A stretch of 64,000 bases of DNA from JAIVJM01 sp963816985 (GTDB lineage Bacteria; Acidobacteriota; Blastocatellia; Pyrinomonadales; Pyrinomonadaceae), in NCBI GenBank assembly GCA_963816985.1, contig CAWFMF010000004.1:2728001-2792000 (forward strand), given 5' to 3'. Under the pieces are notes generated by a model. It ran no database searches and had not been told where the DNA came from. It worked only from the letters and a program-made list of their open reading frames with translations. Position 1 is the first letter of the stretch; each line of letters begins with the position of its first letter. Positions 37,607 through 45,940 of the stretch are shown here, piece after piece. Both the position numbers and the translations under genes were made by a program.

Positions 37607-39213
37607 CTGGCCTCCGCCTCGCGCGGCTTGTCTGGCGCGGCTCCTTCCACGGCGTAGACGAGAATCTTGTGGCCCGGCGCTTCCGTGATGCTGTAGGCGA
37701 GGCGGAGGCCGGGGTGCTCGCCCGCCTCTTCGAGCAGCGTCCGCAGGCGCTTCATGTTTTTGAACTCCCGCTCGTTGACGACGACGTGGCCGACGCCCTC
37801 GCGCCGCGCGCGCTCGATGAAGGCCGCGTAGTCTTCGTCCAAGAGCGTGACGTGCCGCCCCCGCGCGTAGAAGGCCGCGACCGGGACGGTTGCCATGACG
37901 ACGGGCGAGGGCTCGGCGTCGTGTTCTTTAATCCACACGGCGGCGCGCTTCTGCCCGCCGTAGTCGCCCCACTTGTCGCCGCGCAAAAGATAGACCGTCA
38001 CGGGGACGAGCGACGCTAAGAGCAACGCGGCGACGAGCGGCACGAAGAGCCTTTCGACTCGTCTCGAAAGACCGCGCGACTCTCCGAAGCTCTTCATCGT
38101 CTCGATAGTCCAGCCTTCAAACTCGATGAGTCCGCGCGACACCCAGCAGAGCACGAGCGGCACGAGCGGCACGAAGAAACGTATGTTCGGGAGCGTCACG
38201 GCGTAGCCCGCGAGCGTCGCCAATACGAACGCCAAGAGGTACGCCTCGCGCCACGCGCGGGCGCGCGTCCAACGCTCGCGGAACAGTCCGAGCGCGGCGA
38301 GCATGATGAGGACGACGGGGAAGAGGAGGTTGAATAACTCGTACTCGAACCGCAAAGCCTTCGCCAGTTGAACGATTGTATTTGCCAGCCCCGGCGTCAA
38401 CGCATCGAGGTGCGGGGCGACGTGTGTTGATAAGTCGCCGCCCGCCCGTCGGCTCCCCTGCAAGATGTGACCGGCGGTCTTCCCGCTAAAAGTCCACCCG
38501 CCCGTCCGTTGCCTGAGATAGATGAGGTAAGGCGCGGCCAGAAGAACGAAGCCCGCGACGAGCACGACGGCGTTCCGCGCCGTGAGCCTCAAAGTGTGTG
38601 CGCGGTCAAAGAGCTTCCGGCAGAGGACGAGCACGACCAGCAGGAGGACGAACGCGGCGGCTTCGGGCTTGAGCAGATAGCACGCGCCGAAGGCCGCGCC
38701 CGCGAGCGCGTGTGCGCGGGCGCTCCCGCCGTCGAGCGCGGCCCAACCGGCGAGGACGCCGCACGTGAAGAGCAAAGTGTAAGTCGCTTCCGTCAGCACG
38801 ACGGTCGAGTAGTAGACGAGCACCGGATGAAGCGCGACGAGCGCCGCGCCGACGAGCGCGACCCGCGACCCGTACCACCTGCGAATCAGTTCATACGTGG
38901 GAACGACGAGCAAACTCCCCGCCACGACCGAGACGAAGCGACCCGCGAACTCCGCGTCCGGGAAGACGAGCGACGAGAGGCCGACGAGCAGCGGATAGAG
39001 CGGCGGAAAGTACGTGCTCATCCCCGCGCCGAAATTCCCTGCGACAAGGTTCCGCCCCAGCGTCACGTACTCTACGCCGTCCGGCGAAATCACGTGCTCG
39101 ACCCTCAACGTCAAAATGAGCCGGAGCACGAAGGCCGCCAACGTCCAGCCGAGCACCGCCCTCGCTTCTTCCCCGAAGCGACCGGCGAATGAGTGCGGCG
39201 CGGCGTTACGCAT
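37603..39213 (-). CDS. ArnT/PMT-like membrane glycosyltransferase (GT-C fold)
   Basis: 536 residues with about 11 hydrophobic segments. The first periplasmic loop holds SPDGVEYVTLGRNLVAGN with the catalytic-type Asp, and TYFPPLYPLLVGL follows, as in dolichyl-phosphate-mannose/ArnT-type enzymes that use lipid-linked sugars outside the membrane. The C-terminal 150 residues form a soluble domain (VVMATVPVAAFYARGRHVTL). Overlaps of eight and four bases with its neighbours show one operon. Donor and acceptor are unknown. Confidence 0.88.
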   Translation of the reverse strand: MRNAAPHSFAGRFGEEARAVLGWTLAAFVLRLILTLRVEHVISPDGVEYVTLGRNLVAGNFGAGMSTYFPPLYPLLVGLSSLVFPDAEFAGRFVSVVAGSLLVVPTYELIRRWYGSRVALVGAALVALHPVLVYYSTVVLTEATYTLLFTCGVLAGWAALDGGSARAHALAGAAFGACYLLKPEAAAFVLLLVVLVLCRKLFDRAHTLRLTARNAVVLVAGFVLLAAPYLIYLRQRTGGWTFSGKTAGHILQGSRRAGGDLSTHVAPHLDALTPGLANTIVQLAKALRFEYELFNLLFPVVLIMLAALGLFRERWTRARAWREAYLLAFVLATLAGYAVTLPNIRFFVPLVPLVLCWVSRGLIEFEGWTIETMKSFGESRGLSRRVERLFVPLVAALLLASLVPVTVYLLRGDKWGDYGGQKRAAVWIKEHDAEPSPVVMATVPVAAFYARGRHVTLLDEDYAAFIERARREGVGHVVVNEREFKNMKRLRTLLEEAGEHPGLRLAYSITEAPGHKILVYAVEGAAPDKPREAEAR

Positions 39214-40347
39214 CTCTCCCGCGCCTCAGCTTCGCCGCCCGCCCGTGTGCCGGTGCGGCCTCGAAAGTCTTCCCGAACGCGTGCGCCGAGTAGCAGAGGG
39301 CGAAGACCGCGCCGCTATAAAAATAGTAGAGCAGCAGCATCGGGAACGAAGCGACGGCGAAGGCCGCGCCGCGCCGCGCTCGGAAGAAGCGGAAGAGTCG
39401 GAGGTTGAGGAGAAAGACCGTCGCCAGCGACACGCCCGCCGCCCCGGCGAGCAGCACGGCGTAAGTCATGGGGAAGAAGCAGGCGAGCAGGAGCAGCACA
39501 ATGACGCCCCGACCAGAGCCGCCGAGACGCGCTCGCGGACGCGCAGGTTGAGATCGTTAATCAACGCGCCGCCGTCGTTCAGAATGAGCCGCGACCATGG
39601 GAGGGCGCGATGAAAGATGTCGGCGCGGAGCAGGGAAGTAAAAGTCCAACGCTTCAAGTGCTTCACTTGAAGTCCCTTGTCGAGCGCGACACTGTAACCC
39701 GCGCGCCGCAGGCGTTGGCCCAACTCGATGTCCTCGACGGAAGGCTTCGTGTATTGCCTCTCGTCAAAGCCGCCCACGGCGTCGAAGGCCGCGCGGCGCA
39801 CGGCCCCGCACCCGGCCCAGAAGGTCTCGGCCCGCTCGGACGCTTGCTGATGGACGAAGTGGTGTTGGAGGTTCTTGTACTGCGAGACGAAGTTCGCGGC
39901 GGCGGGCGCGTCGTCGTATGAGCCGAAGACGGCGGCGACGCCCGGCTGTCGGCTCAAGAACGCGGCGACGCGCGCGACCGTGCCGGGCCGCACGACGACA
40001 TCCGAGTCCACGAAGAGCAGGACATTACCGCGCGCCCTCTCGGCCCCACGATTGCGCGCCGCCGCCGGGCCGAGGTTGCGCGAGAGTTCGACGACTTCGA
40101 CGCCGCGCGCGCGGCACGCGGCAACCGACGCGCCGCCGTCCGTCGAGCCGTCGTCCACGACGATTAACTCGAACCGCGAGAAGTCCGACGCGAGCAGCGC
40201 GTCGAGACATTGTTCGAGCTGCGCGCCGCCGTCGCGGACGGGCACGACGACCGAGAGTGACACGTCGCCCTCCGCTTCGCGCGGGGCGTTGCGCTTCACT
40301 TCGTCTGGTCTCGCGCTCTTTACTTCGTGTGGCTTGTCGCGCTTCAC
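39206..40347 (-). CDS. Membrane-anchored glycosyltransferase family 2, frameshifted near 39500
   Basis: The N-terminal frame from 40347 gives a GT2 domain (LSVVVPVRDGGAQ, LIVVDDGSTDGG, LLFVDSDVVVRPG, FWAGCGAVRRAAF, GFDERQYTKPSVEDIELG). The frame ends in a short unrelated tail. Another frame (39206-39499) continues the expected membrane part (VIVLLLLACFFPMTYAVLLAG, then FPMLLLYYFYSGAVFAL). A one-base change in the GGGG run at about 39507-39512 joins them into a protein of about 380 residues. It may be an assembly error. The N-terminus carries imperfect repeats (KPHEVKSA, RPDEVKRN). Confidence 0.78.
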
Positions 40348-40359
40348 TCGCCTTGCCCC

Positions 40360-41901
40360 TCAGACTTCGTACTCGACGGCGGGAGCGCCCGCCGCGCGCG
40401 CCCTGACCCTTTCGGGGACGAGCGGCTGCCCCGCCGAGAGACCGGCCAGAGAATCGCCCGCGCCGTCGCCCTCGCCCGCCTTCAGCTCCTCCTGATACTC
40501 GCTCTCCGTGTTCACCGCCCAGAGGTCGTAATTCGCGCCGAGGACGTTGCGCGCGGCCAGCACCGCCGTCATCATCGAGTGATCCTGATTGTTGTACTTG
40601 TGCATCCCGTTGCGCCCGACGAGCTGGAGGTTCGGGAGCGCGTCGAGGAAGCGGCGCACCGTCGAGAGCGACTCCTTGTAAGTCGCGTCGTAGACCGGGT
40701 AAGCCTTCGGCACGCGGACGACCTTCCCTTCTTCAACTTCGGCGGCGCGCGCGAGGCCGAGTTTCTCCAACTCGCTCTTGCCGAGTTCAATCAAACGTTC
40801 GTCCGACATCTCCCACAGCCCGTCGCCCTCGAAGCAGAAGTATTCGAGTCCGAGGCAGGTCTTCGAGGCGTCGGGAACCATGTCGGGGCTCCAGTTCTTG
40901 AAGTTCTGCACGCGTCCGAGCTTAACCGACGGGTCGTGGATGTAAATCCAGTTGTCGGGGAAGAGGTCGGCGCGGTTGACGATGAGGGCGACGGTGATGA
41001 AGTCGCGGTATTGAAGTCTCTCCGCCGCCGCGAGCACGTCCGGGGGCGGCGCGGGCCGCAGCTTACGCACCAGCTCGCGGACGGGCATGCTGCTGATGAA
41101 GTGGTCGCCTGTGAGCGTCTCAAGCTGTGTGCCGTTCGAGACCTCGACGGCCTCGACCGCGCCGCCGCGCCAGAGAATCCGCTCGACGCGCGAGCCGGGG
41201 CGGATTCGCCCGCCGCGCTCTGTGACCGACTCGGCCATCCGCTCCCACATCATGCCGGGGCCGAGTCGCGGGTAGTCGAACTCGTTGACGAGCGTCTTGA
41301 CGGTCGCGCCTTTATCGCTTCGTCCTAACAGCAGCTCCTTCAGGACGACGGCGAGCGAGAGCCCCTTGATGCGCTGCGCGGCCCACTCGGCGCTGAGTTC
41401 TTCGCACGGGATGCCCCAGACCTTTTCGGTGTACGACTTGAAGAAGATCGTGTAGAGGCGTCTGCCGAAGCGGTTCGTCACCCACTGCTCGAAAGTCCGT
41501 TCCGCTTGACGCGGCGCTAAGACCGCGCGGAGGTAGCTGAGGAGGATGAGAGTGCCTTCCCAGACGCCCATCTTGAGGAGCATCGAGGAGGCGCGCAAGG
41601 GGTAATGGAAGAACTTCTTGTCATAGTAGATGCGCGAGAGCCTTTGGCGGCGGAGGAAGTCTTCGGCGGGCAAGACCTCGCGCCAGATGCGGTCGGCGGC
41701 CTTGACCTTCGTGTAGAAGCGGTGGCCGCCGATGTCGAAGCGAAAGCCCTTGTGGTTGACCGTCTTCGCCAGCCCGCCGACCGCCGCGTCCTGTTCGAGC
41801 ACGAGCGGCGCGAGGCCCGCCTTGCACAGCTCGTAAGCCGCCGTGAGGCCCGCCGGGCCAGCCCCGATGATGACGACCGACGCGCCTTCTTTCTCTCCCA
41901 T
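40360..41901 (-). CDS. FAD-dependent UDP-galactopyranose mutase-like / amine-oxidase-fold protein
   Basis: 513 residues from the ATG at 41901 ([19 protein letters not shown]). The frame continues 14 codons further up, but this start puts the dinucleotide fold at the usual distance. FAD-binding [42 protein letters not shown], and the C-terminal [19 protein letters not shown]. This group, annotated as NAD(P)/FAD oxidoreductase or UDP-galactopyranose-mutase-like, is common in glycan clusters. Isomerisation of a nucleotide-sugar ring is possible but not shown. First gene of the glycan run on this strand. Confidence 0.85.
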   Translation of the reverse strand: MGEKEGASVVIIGAGPAGLTAAYELCKAGLAPLVLEQDAAVGGLAKTVNHKGFRFDIGGHRFYTKVKAADRIWREVLPAEDFLRRQRLSRIYYDKKFFHYPLRASSMLLKMGVWEGTLILLSYLRAVLAPRQAERTFEQWVTNRFGRRLYTIFFKSYTEKVWGIPCEELSAEWAAQRIKGLSLAVVLKELLLGRSDKGATVKTLVNEFDYPRLGPGMMWERMAESVTERGGRIRPGSRVERILWRGGAVEAVEVSNGTQLETLTGDHFISSMPVRELVRKLRPAPPPDVLAAAERLQYRDFITVALIVNRADLFPDNWIYIHDPSVKLGRVQNFKNWSPDMVPDASKTCLGLEYFCFEGDGLWEMSDERLIELGKSELEKLGLARAAEVEEGKVVRVPKAYPVYDATYKESLSTVRRFLDALPNLQLVGRNGMHKYNNQDHSMMTAVLAARNVLGANYDLWAVNTESEYQEELKAGEGDGAGDSLAGLSAGQPLVPERVRARAAGAPAVEYEV

Positions 41902-42225
41902 GTCCGTCCCGTTTTTCGGTGCGTGAATAAAATTGAAGGACACCCACGACTCCTCGAAACGAACCGGGCGGGGGCCGCGCTGGTGTCCTCTGGCAGAACT
42001 TTAAGAGCACCTTAAAGGAAGAGCGGGGAAATGAAAAGAGAATTTTCGCGCCGCCGGGAGGCCGCCCGTCGTGCGCGGCCGCGAAGAAAAATTCCCCGGC
42101 GAGTGATTGAATCCTTCGTCGCCCGCCGCGTTAAAGATTGAAGGGCGGCGGGCCGCGAATGTTCCGGGGTCTCCGCCGCCGTTCGATTCAAACTGAGACG
42201 CCGAATGGGGCGGGGAGTAACGGTC
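41902..42225. other. Divergent intergenic region
   Basis: Lies between the flavoprotein gene and a small plus-strand gene, so it should hold promoters for both. It has AT-richer patches near 42030-42060 and 42085-42110, but no promoter, RNA or repeat that I can assign with confidence. Confidence 0.3.
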
Positions 42226-42432
42226 GTGGAATATTCATTCAATCAATTCATCGCCATCGGCGCGGCCCTTCTGCTCTGCGCGGTGGCCGTCTGCTTCATG
42301 TACGCCGACGCGGTTTCGCGCGCCACCGAGGCTCTGCTCGACGCCGTGGAGCTGAGACTCGCGCGCCGCGCGGAACGCAGGACGACGCGCACGGGCGGCG
42401 AGATTCACATCACACTCTTTAATCATCAGTAA
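42226..42432 (+). CDS. Small single-span membrane protein, unknown
   Basis: 68 residues from a GTG at 42226, preceded by GGGGAG eight bases away. The ATG at 42205 in the same frame has no such site. It has one membrane span (FIAIGAALLLCAVAVCFMYA) and a basic tail (RLARRAERRTTRTGG). No family recognised. It is probably real, because of the ribosome site and the membrane-protein pattern, but a chance frame is not excluded. Confidence 0.5.
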   Translation: MEYSFNQFIAIGAALLLCAVAVCFMYADAVSRATEALLDAVELRLARRAERRTTRTGGEIHITLFNHQ

Positions 42433-42510
42433 AAACGGGCGGGGCACACGCGCCCCGGCAGAACGCGGACACACACCGCCGAAGGGTTGACGAAAGGGGA
42501 TTCGTTCATC

Positions 42511-44025
42511 ATGCGCAACAGTTCAGACAAACTCTCAAACACGGCCCGCGCCTTCGCCGTGCTGCTGGCGATAGTCGCGGCCTCGCCGCTCTCGGCGCTC
42601 GCGCAGACGCGCGGGGCTTCGAAGCAGGCGGGCGCGTCTCAGCCCCCGGCGACCGCCAACGACATCCGGATTCGCGTGCGGATGTCCGTCGGCGAGCAGA
42701 GCTTCGAGAGCGTGGAGTACGTGCGCGGCGCGCGCCAGCGCACGGAGATGAGCATGGCGGGCGGCTACAAGACGATCATGCAATGCGACCTCAAACGCTA
42801 CGTGCAGATTAACGACCAGACGCGGACGTACATGGTGCAGCCGTTCGCGGGCGTCGAGGCGCAAGGGGCGACGGCGAGCGACGCTTCGGCGCAGGACTTG
42901 GCGGCACAGGGCGCGACCAAGCGCGGCGGCGTCGTGACCATCGTCAACACGCTCACCGACACGGGCGAGCGCAAGCAGATGTTCGGCTACACCGCGCGCC
43001 GTCTGAAGGGCTCGATGGAGTACCAGACGAGCCCCGACGCCTGCCAGAAAGGCGGGCCGCGGATGGAGACCGACGGCTGGTACATTGACCTCAAGTACGG
43101 CGTGGACTGCCCGGCGGCGACGGGCGGCGACATGAGCGCGGCTTACCGGCGCGGGGGCTGCCGCGACGAGATTCGGATGAAGCAGGTCGGGACGGCGAAG
43201 ATGGGCTACCCCGTTCTGGTGACGACGAAGATGTTCAACGAGGACGGCTCGTTCACTAGCACGACGCGCGAAGTCGTCGAACTCTCGCGCTCGCCGCTCG
43301 ACCCCTCGCTCTTTGAAGTCCCGGCGGGCTACACCGAGTCGAATCCTTACGCGCAGGCAGCGGGCGCTGCTTCCGCCGCCGCCGGTGCGGACGACGACGA
43401 CAATACGAATAACTCGAACTCGCAGGCGGGCTCCTCAAACGGCGCGCAGGCGTCCGTCTCCACGGCTGCTCTGGGGCCGAAGAAGCCGGGCGTGATTCGC
43501 ATCGGCGTCGTGATGCCGAGGGCGCAGATGACGCAAGGGGCTTCGGGGATGGACGTGGCGACGCCCGTGCGCAACACGCTCGTCCAACAGTTGAGCGGCC
43601 CTGCGGTCGAGATCGCCGCGCTCGAAGCGCGCGACGCGCAGGAGGTCGAGTCGGAGGCGCGGCGGAAGGAGTGCGACTACGTGCTCTACACCGGCGTCGT
43701 GCAGAAGAAGGGCGGCGGCGGCGGCTTCGGCGGCTTCCTCAAGAAGGCCGCGCCGGTGGCGGTGGGCGGGTACGGCGGCAACGACGGCGCGGTCGCCGCG
43801 AACGTCTCGACGACAGGCGCGAACACGGCGGCGGATGTCTCCTCAGTCGTCAAGGCGAAGGACGAAATCACGCTCGACTTCAGACTCATGCCCACGGGCG
43901 GGGGCTCGACGCCGAAGGCCGCCGAGACGCTCAAGGCCAAGGCCAAGTACGACGGCGAGGACGTGCTCACGCCCCTCATCGAGCAGGCCGCGAGGGCCGT
44001 CCTGAGCGGCGTGTCGAGGGGCTGA
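42511..44025 (+). CDS. Secreted protein of unknown function
   Basis: 504 residues from the ATG at 42511; an upstream ATG at 42487 adds eight codons. The signal peptide is FAVLLAIVAASPLSALAQ. Residues about 50-270 form a domain with DIRIRVRMSVGEQSFESVEYVRG, which includes a possible lipoprotein-binding beta fold. An Asn/Asp/Ser-rich linker follows (DDDDNTNNSNSQ). The second domain (GVIRIGVVMPRAQMTQ, NTLVQQLSGPAVEIAALEA, CDYVLYTGVVQKKGGGGGFGG) resembles a surface protein family of Blastocatellia that I cannot name. The gene stops just before a nested palindrome that probably terminates transcription. Confidence 0.82.
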   Translation: MRNSSDKLSNTARAFAVLLAIVAASPLSALAQTRGASKQAGASQPPATANDIRIRVRMSVGEQSFESVEYVRGARQRTEMSMAGGYKTIMQCDLKRYVQINDQTRTYMVQPFAGVEAQGATASDASAQDLAAQGATKRGGVVTIVNTLTDTGERKQMFGYTARRLKGSMEYQTSPDACQKGGPRMETDGWYIDLKYGVDCPAATGGDMSAAYRRGGCRDEIRMKQVGTAKMGYPVLVTTKMFNEDGSFTSTTREVVELSRSPLDPSLFEVPAGYTESNPYAQAAGAASAAAGADDDDNTNNSNSQAGSSNGAQASVSTAALGPKKPGVIRIGVVMPRAQMTQGASGMDVATPVRNTLVQQLSGPAVEIAALEARDAQEVESEARRKECDYVLYTGVVQKKGGGGGFGGFLKKAAPVAVGGYGGNDGAVAANVSTTGANTAADVSSVVKAKDEITLDFRLMPTGGGSTPKAAETLKAKAKYDGEDVLTPLIEQAARAVLSGVSRG

Positions 44026-44028
44026 ACA

Positions 44029-44286
44029 TCCGCCCCGGCAGGGGCGAGGGAGATTAGCCGGGGGTGAGCAAACGGAGTTTGCGCAAACCCCCGGTACGAA
44101 TCGAATTAAAAACAACTCGCCCCGGCAGGGGCGACGGAAACGACGCGCATCGTTCTTCACGACGCTCGTTCCCGCGCCCCTGCCGGGGCGCAGACTTTTA
44201 TCTTGCGTTGTTCCGGGGGTTTGCGCTCAGTCGCTTCGCTCTTTCGCTCACCCCCGGCTAATCTCCCTCGCCCCTGCCGGGGCGGA
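44029..44286. repeat. Nested palindromic element with 41-bp terminal inverted repeats
   Basis: Outer arms 44029-44069 and 44246-44286 are perfect reverse complements. Inside are two more copies of the GC-rich core CGCCCCGGCAGGGGCG, in opposite orientations at about 44118-44133 and 44175-44190, and a pair of AAACCCCCGG / CCGGGGGTTT stretches. The whole is about 258 bp and carries no gene. It resembles a REP/MITE-like element; no transposase is nearby. Confidence 0.85.
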
Positions 44287-44818
44287 ATCTCCCCTTTTGG
44301 CGGAAAAACCGGCGCGCGAAAAAAATCCCCGCGCCCCTTGATTCAATCCGCGCGCCGTTTGCGCGTTAGCCATTGAGCATAGTTGGCGCGGGCCTTTTTC
44401 ATAGCTCATTTTATTGTTTCATAAGGTGGGCTCGCGCAAAAGAGTTTGGAATCCGGCGGCGGGACGGGGCGAGTCCGCCGCCGGCTGCTGACCGCCGGTG
44501 TTGTGTCCCCGGTCGCGTGCCGCGCGTTCTCCCCTTTACGCGCGGCGCGGGCGGCCACGGTGGGCAGGGACACAACACCGGCGCGTCGCGACCCTCACCG
44601 AACACGCGGCCCCCTCCCGACGGGGGCGACCCAAGAAAAACAGTTCGAGTGAAGCGACGAGTTCGGCGGGACCTGACGGACGCGGCGGACGGGGAGTCGA
44701 AACGAACGGCCAACCCCGTTCGTCTTTTCGGCGGTCGCCGCCCCGGCGATTTTTTTAGCGTCGGCGGCGCGGTAGAAAAAAATCTTCCGGCCTATGTTTA
44801 CGGGCAGCGCGGGGGAGG
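44287..44818. other. Intergenic region, 16-bp inverted repeat
   Basis: No gene recognised. Arms 44494-44509 and 44567-44582 are perfect complements (GTGTTGTGTCCC core), with a GC-rich 57-base loop. AT-rich patches around 44305-44420 and 44750-44785 may hold promoters for the gene at 44819. A long low-quality frame crosses the region but has the composition of non-coding DNA. Confidence 0.45.
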
Positions 44819-45820
44819 ATGATGGAAAAGATTCTGGTGGCGGGCGCGAGCGGGCGGCTCGGCAAGGCCTTGATAGGCGAGCTGCGGCGGCGCGGCTACA
44901 AGACGCGCGCGCTGGTGCGCGACTCGGCGCGGCTGAACGGGAGCGCGCCCTTGGCGGGCGAGGTCTTCACGGGCGACGCGCGGCGGGCCGGGACGCTCAA
45001 GGGCGTCTGCGAAGGCGTCGGGGCGGTCATCTCGGCGATGGGCGCGAGCCTCAAACTCGCGCGCACGGGCGACGGCGGCGGCTACCGCGAAGTGGACTTG
45101 GGTGCGAACCTCAACCTCCTCGAATGCGCGCGCCGGGCCGGGGTGCGAAAGTTCGTCTACGTCTCTCTGCACGGGGCGGAACAGATGCGCGGGCACGGCT
45201 ACGTGGACGCGCACGAGGAGTTCGTCGCGGCGCTCGCGGCGAGCGGGCTCGACCACACGGTCGTCCGCCCGACAGGCTTCTTTTACGTCTTCGAGGAAAT
45301 CTTCAAGATGGCCGAGCGCGGGCGCGTGATGATGGTCGGCGAGGGCGGCGTGCGGACGAACCCCGTGCACGAGGAGGACGTGGCGCGCGAGTGCGCCGAC
45401 GCCGTCGAGGTGGGAGAAAAAGAGCTTCACGTCGGCGGCCCCGAAACCTACACGCGGCGCGAGATTGCCGAGCTGGCCTTCGCCGCCCTCAAGCGCGAGC
45501 CGAAAATTTCGAGCCTCCCGCCGTGGCTCGTCCGCTCTCTGCTCAAGCCCGTCCGGCTCTACGACCAGAGGCTCTACGACTTCTGCGACTTCGGCGTCGC
45601 CGCCTCCACCACCGACCTCGTCGCCCCGCCCGCCGGCACGCGCAGCTTCAAGAAATATTTCGAACAACTCGCGGGCGGCGGCCCCGGCCCCTCGGCGGAC
45701 TTGCTCAACTCCGGCGAGAGGGAGCGGCGCGTCAGCACCGCCGAACTGCGCTTGGGCGACCTCCGCAAGTCGGGCGAGCGACGAAGCCCCAAAGGCGACA
45801 TCCGCTGGCCCGAAGCATGA
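44819..45820 (+). CDS. NAD(P)-binding atypical SDR (NmrA-like)
   Basis: 332-333 residues; two ATG codons (44819 and 44822) follow a GGGGGAGG tract, the second at a more plausible spacing. Rossmann motif ILVAGASGRLGKAL, VISAMGASLKLARTG, KFVYVSLHGAEQM, VVRPTGFFYVFEEIF and NPVHEEDVARECADA follow the extended or atypical SDR pattern without the usual YxxxK. These proteins act as redox sensors, cofactor-dependent enzymes or quinone-related reductases. No neighbour hints at the substrate. A strong hairpin terminator follows. Confidence 0.9.
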   Translation: MMEKILVAGASGRLGKALIGELRRRGYKTRALVRDSARLNGSAPLAGEVFTGDARRAGTLKGVCEGVGAVISAMGASLKLARTGDGGGYREVDLGANLNLLECARRAGVRKFVYVSLHGAEQMRGHGYVDAHEEFVAALAASGLDHTVVRPTGFFYVFEEIFKMAERGRVMMVGEGGVRTNPVHEEDVARECADAVEVGEKELHVGGPETYTRREIAELAFAALKREPKISSLPPWLVRSLLKPVRLYDQRLYDFCDFGVAASTTDLVAPPAGTRSFKKYFEQLAGGGPGPSADLLNSGERERRVSTAELRLGDLRKSGERRSPKGDIRWPEA

Positions 45821-45880
45821 GCCGCTTCGCGGACGACGCAGAGAAATTTACGAGAGAAGATTAAGGCCCCGTCGAGGGCG

Positions 45881-45929
45881 GCGAGGACGGGCATGAAGGA
45901 ATCGCTTCATGCCCGTCCTCGCGTTTGTT
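45881..45929. terminator. Strong bidirectional terminator
   Basis: A perfect 18-bp stem (45881-45898 with 45905-45922) with a 6-nt loop, followed on the plus strand by GTTTGTT. It sits between the SDR gene and the convergent kinase gene. Confidence 0.85.
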
Positions 45930-45940
45930 ACGTGATTTGG

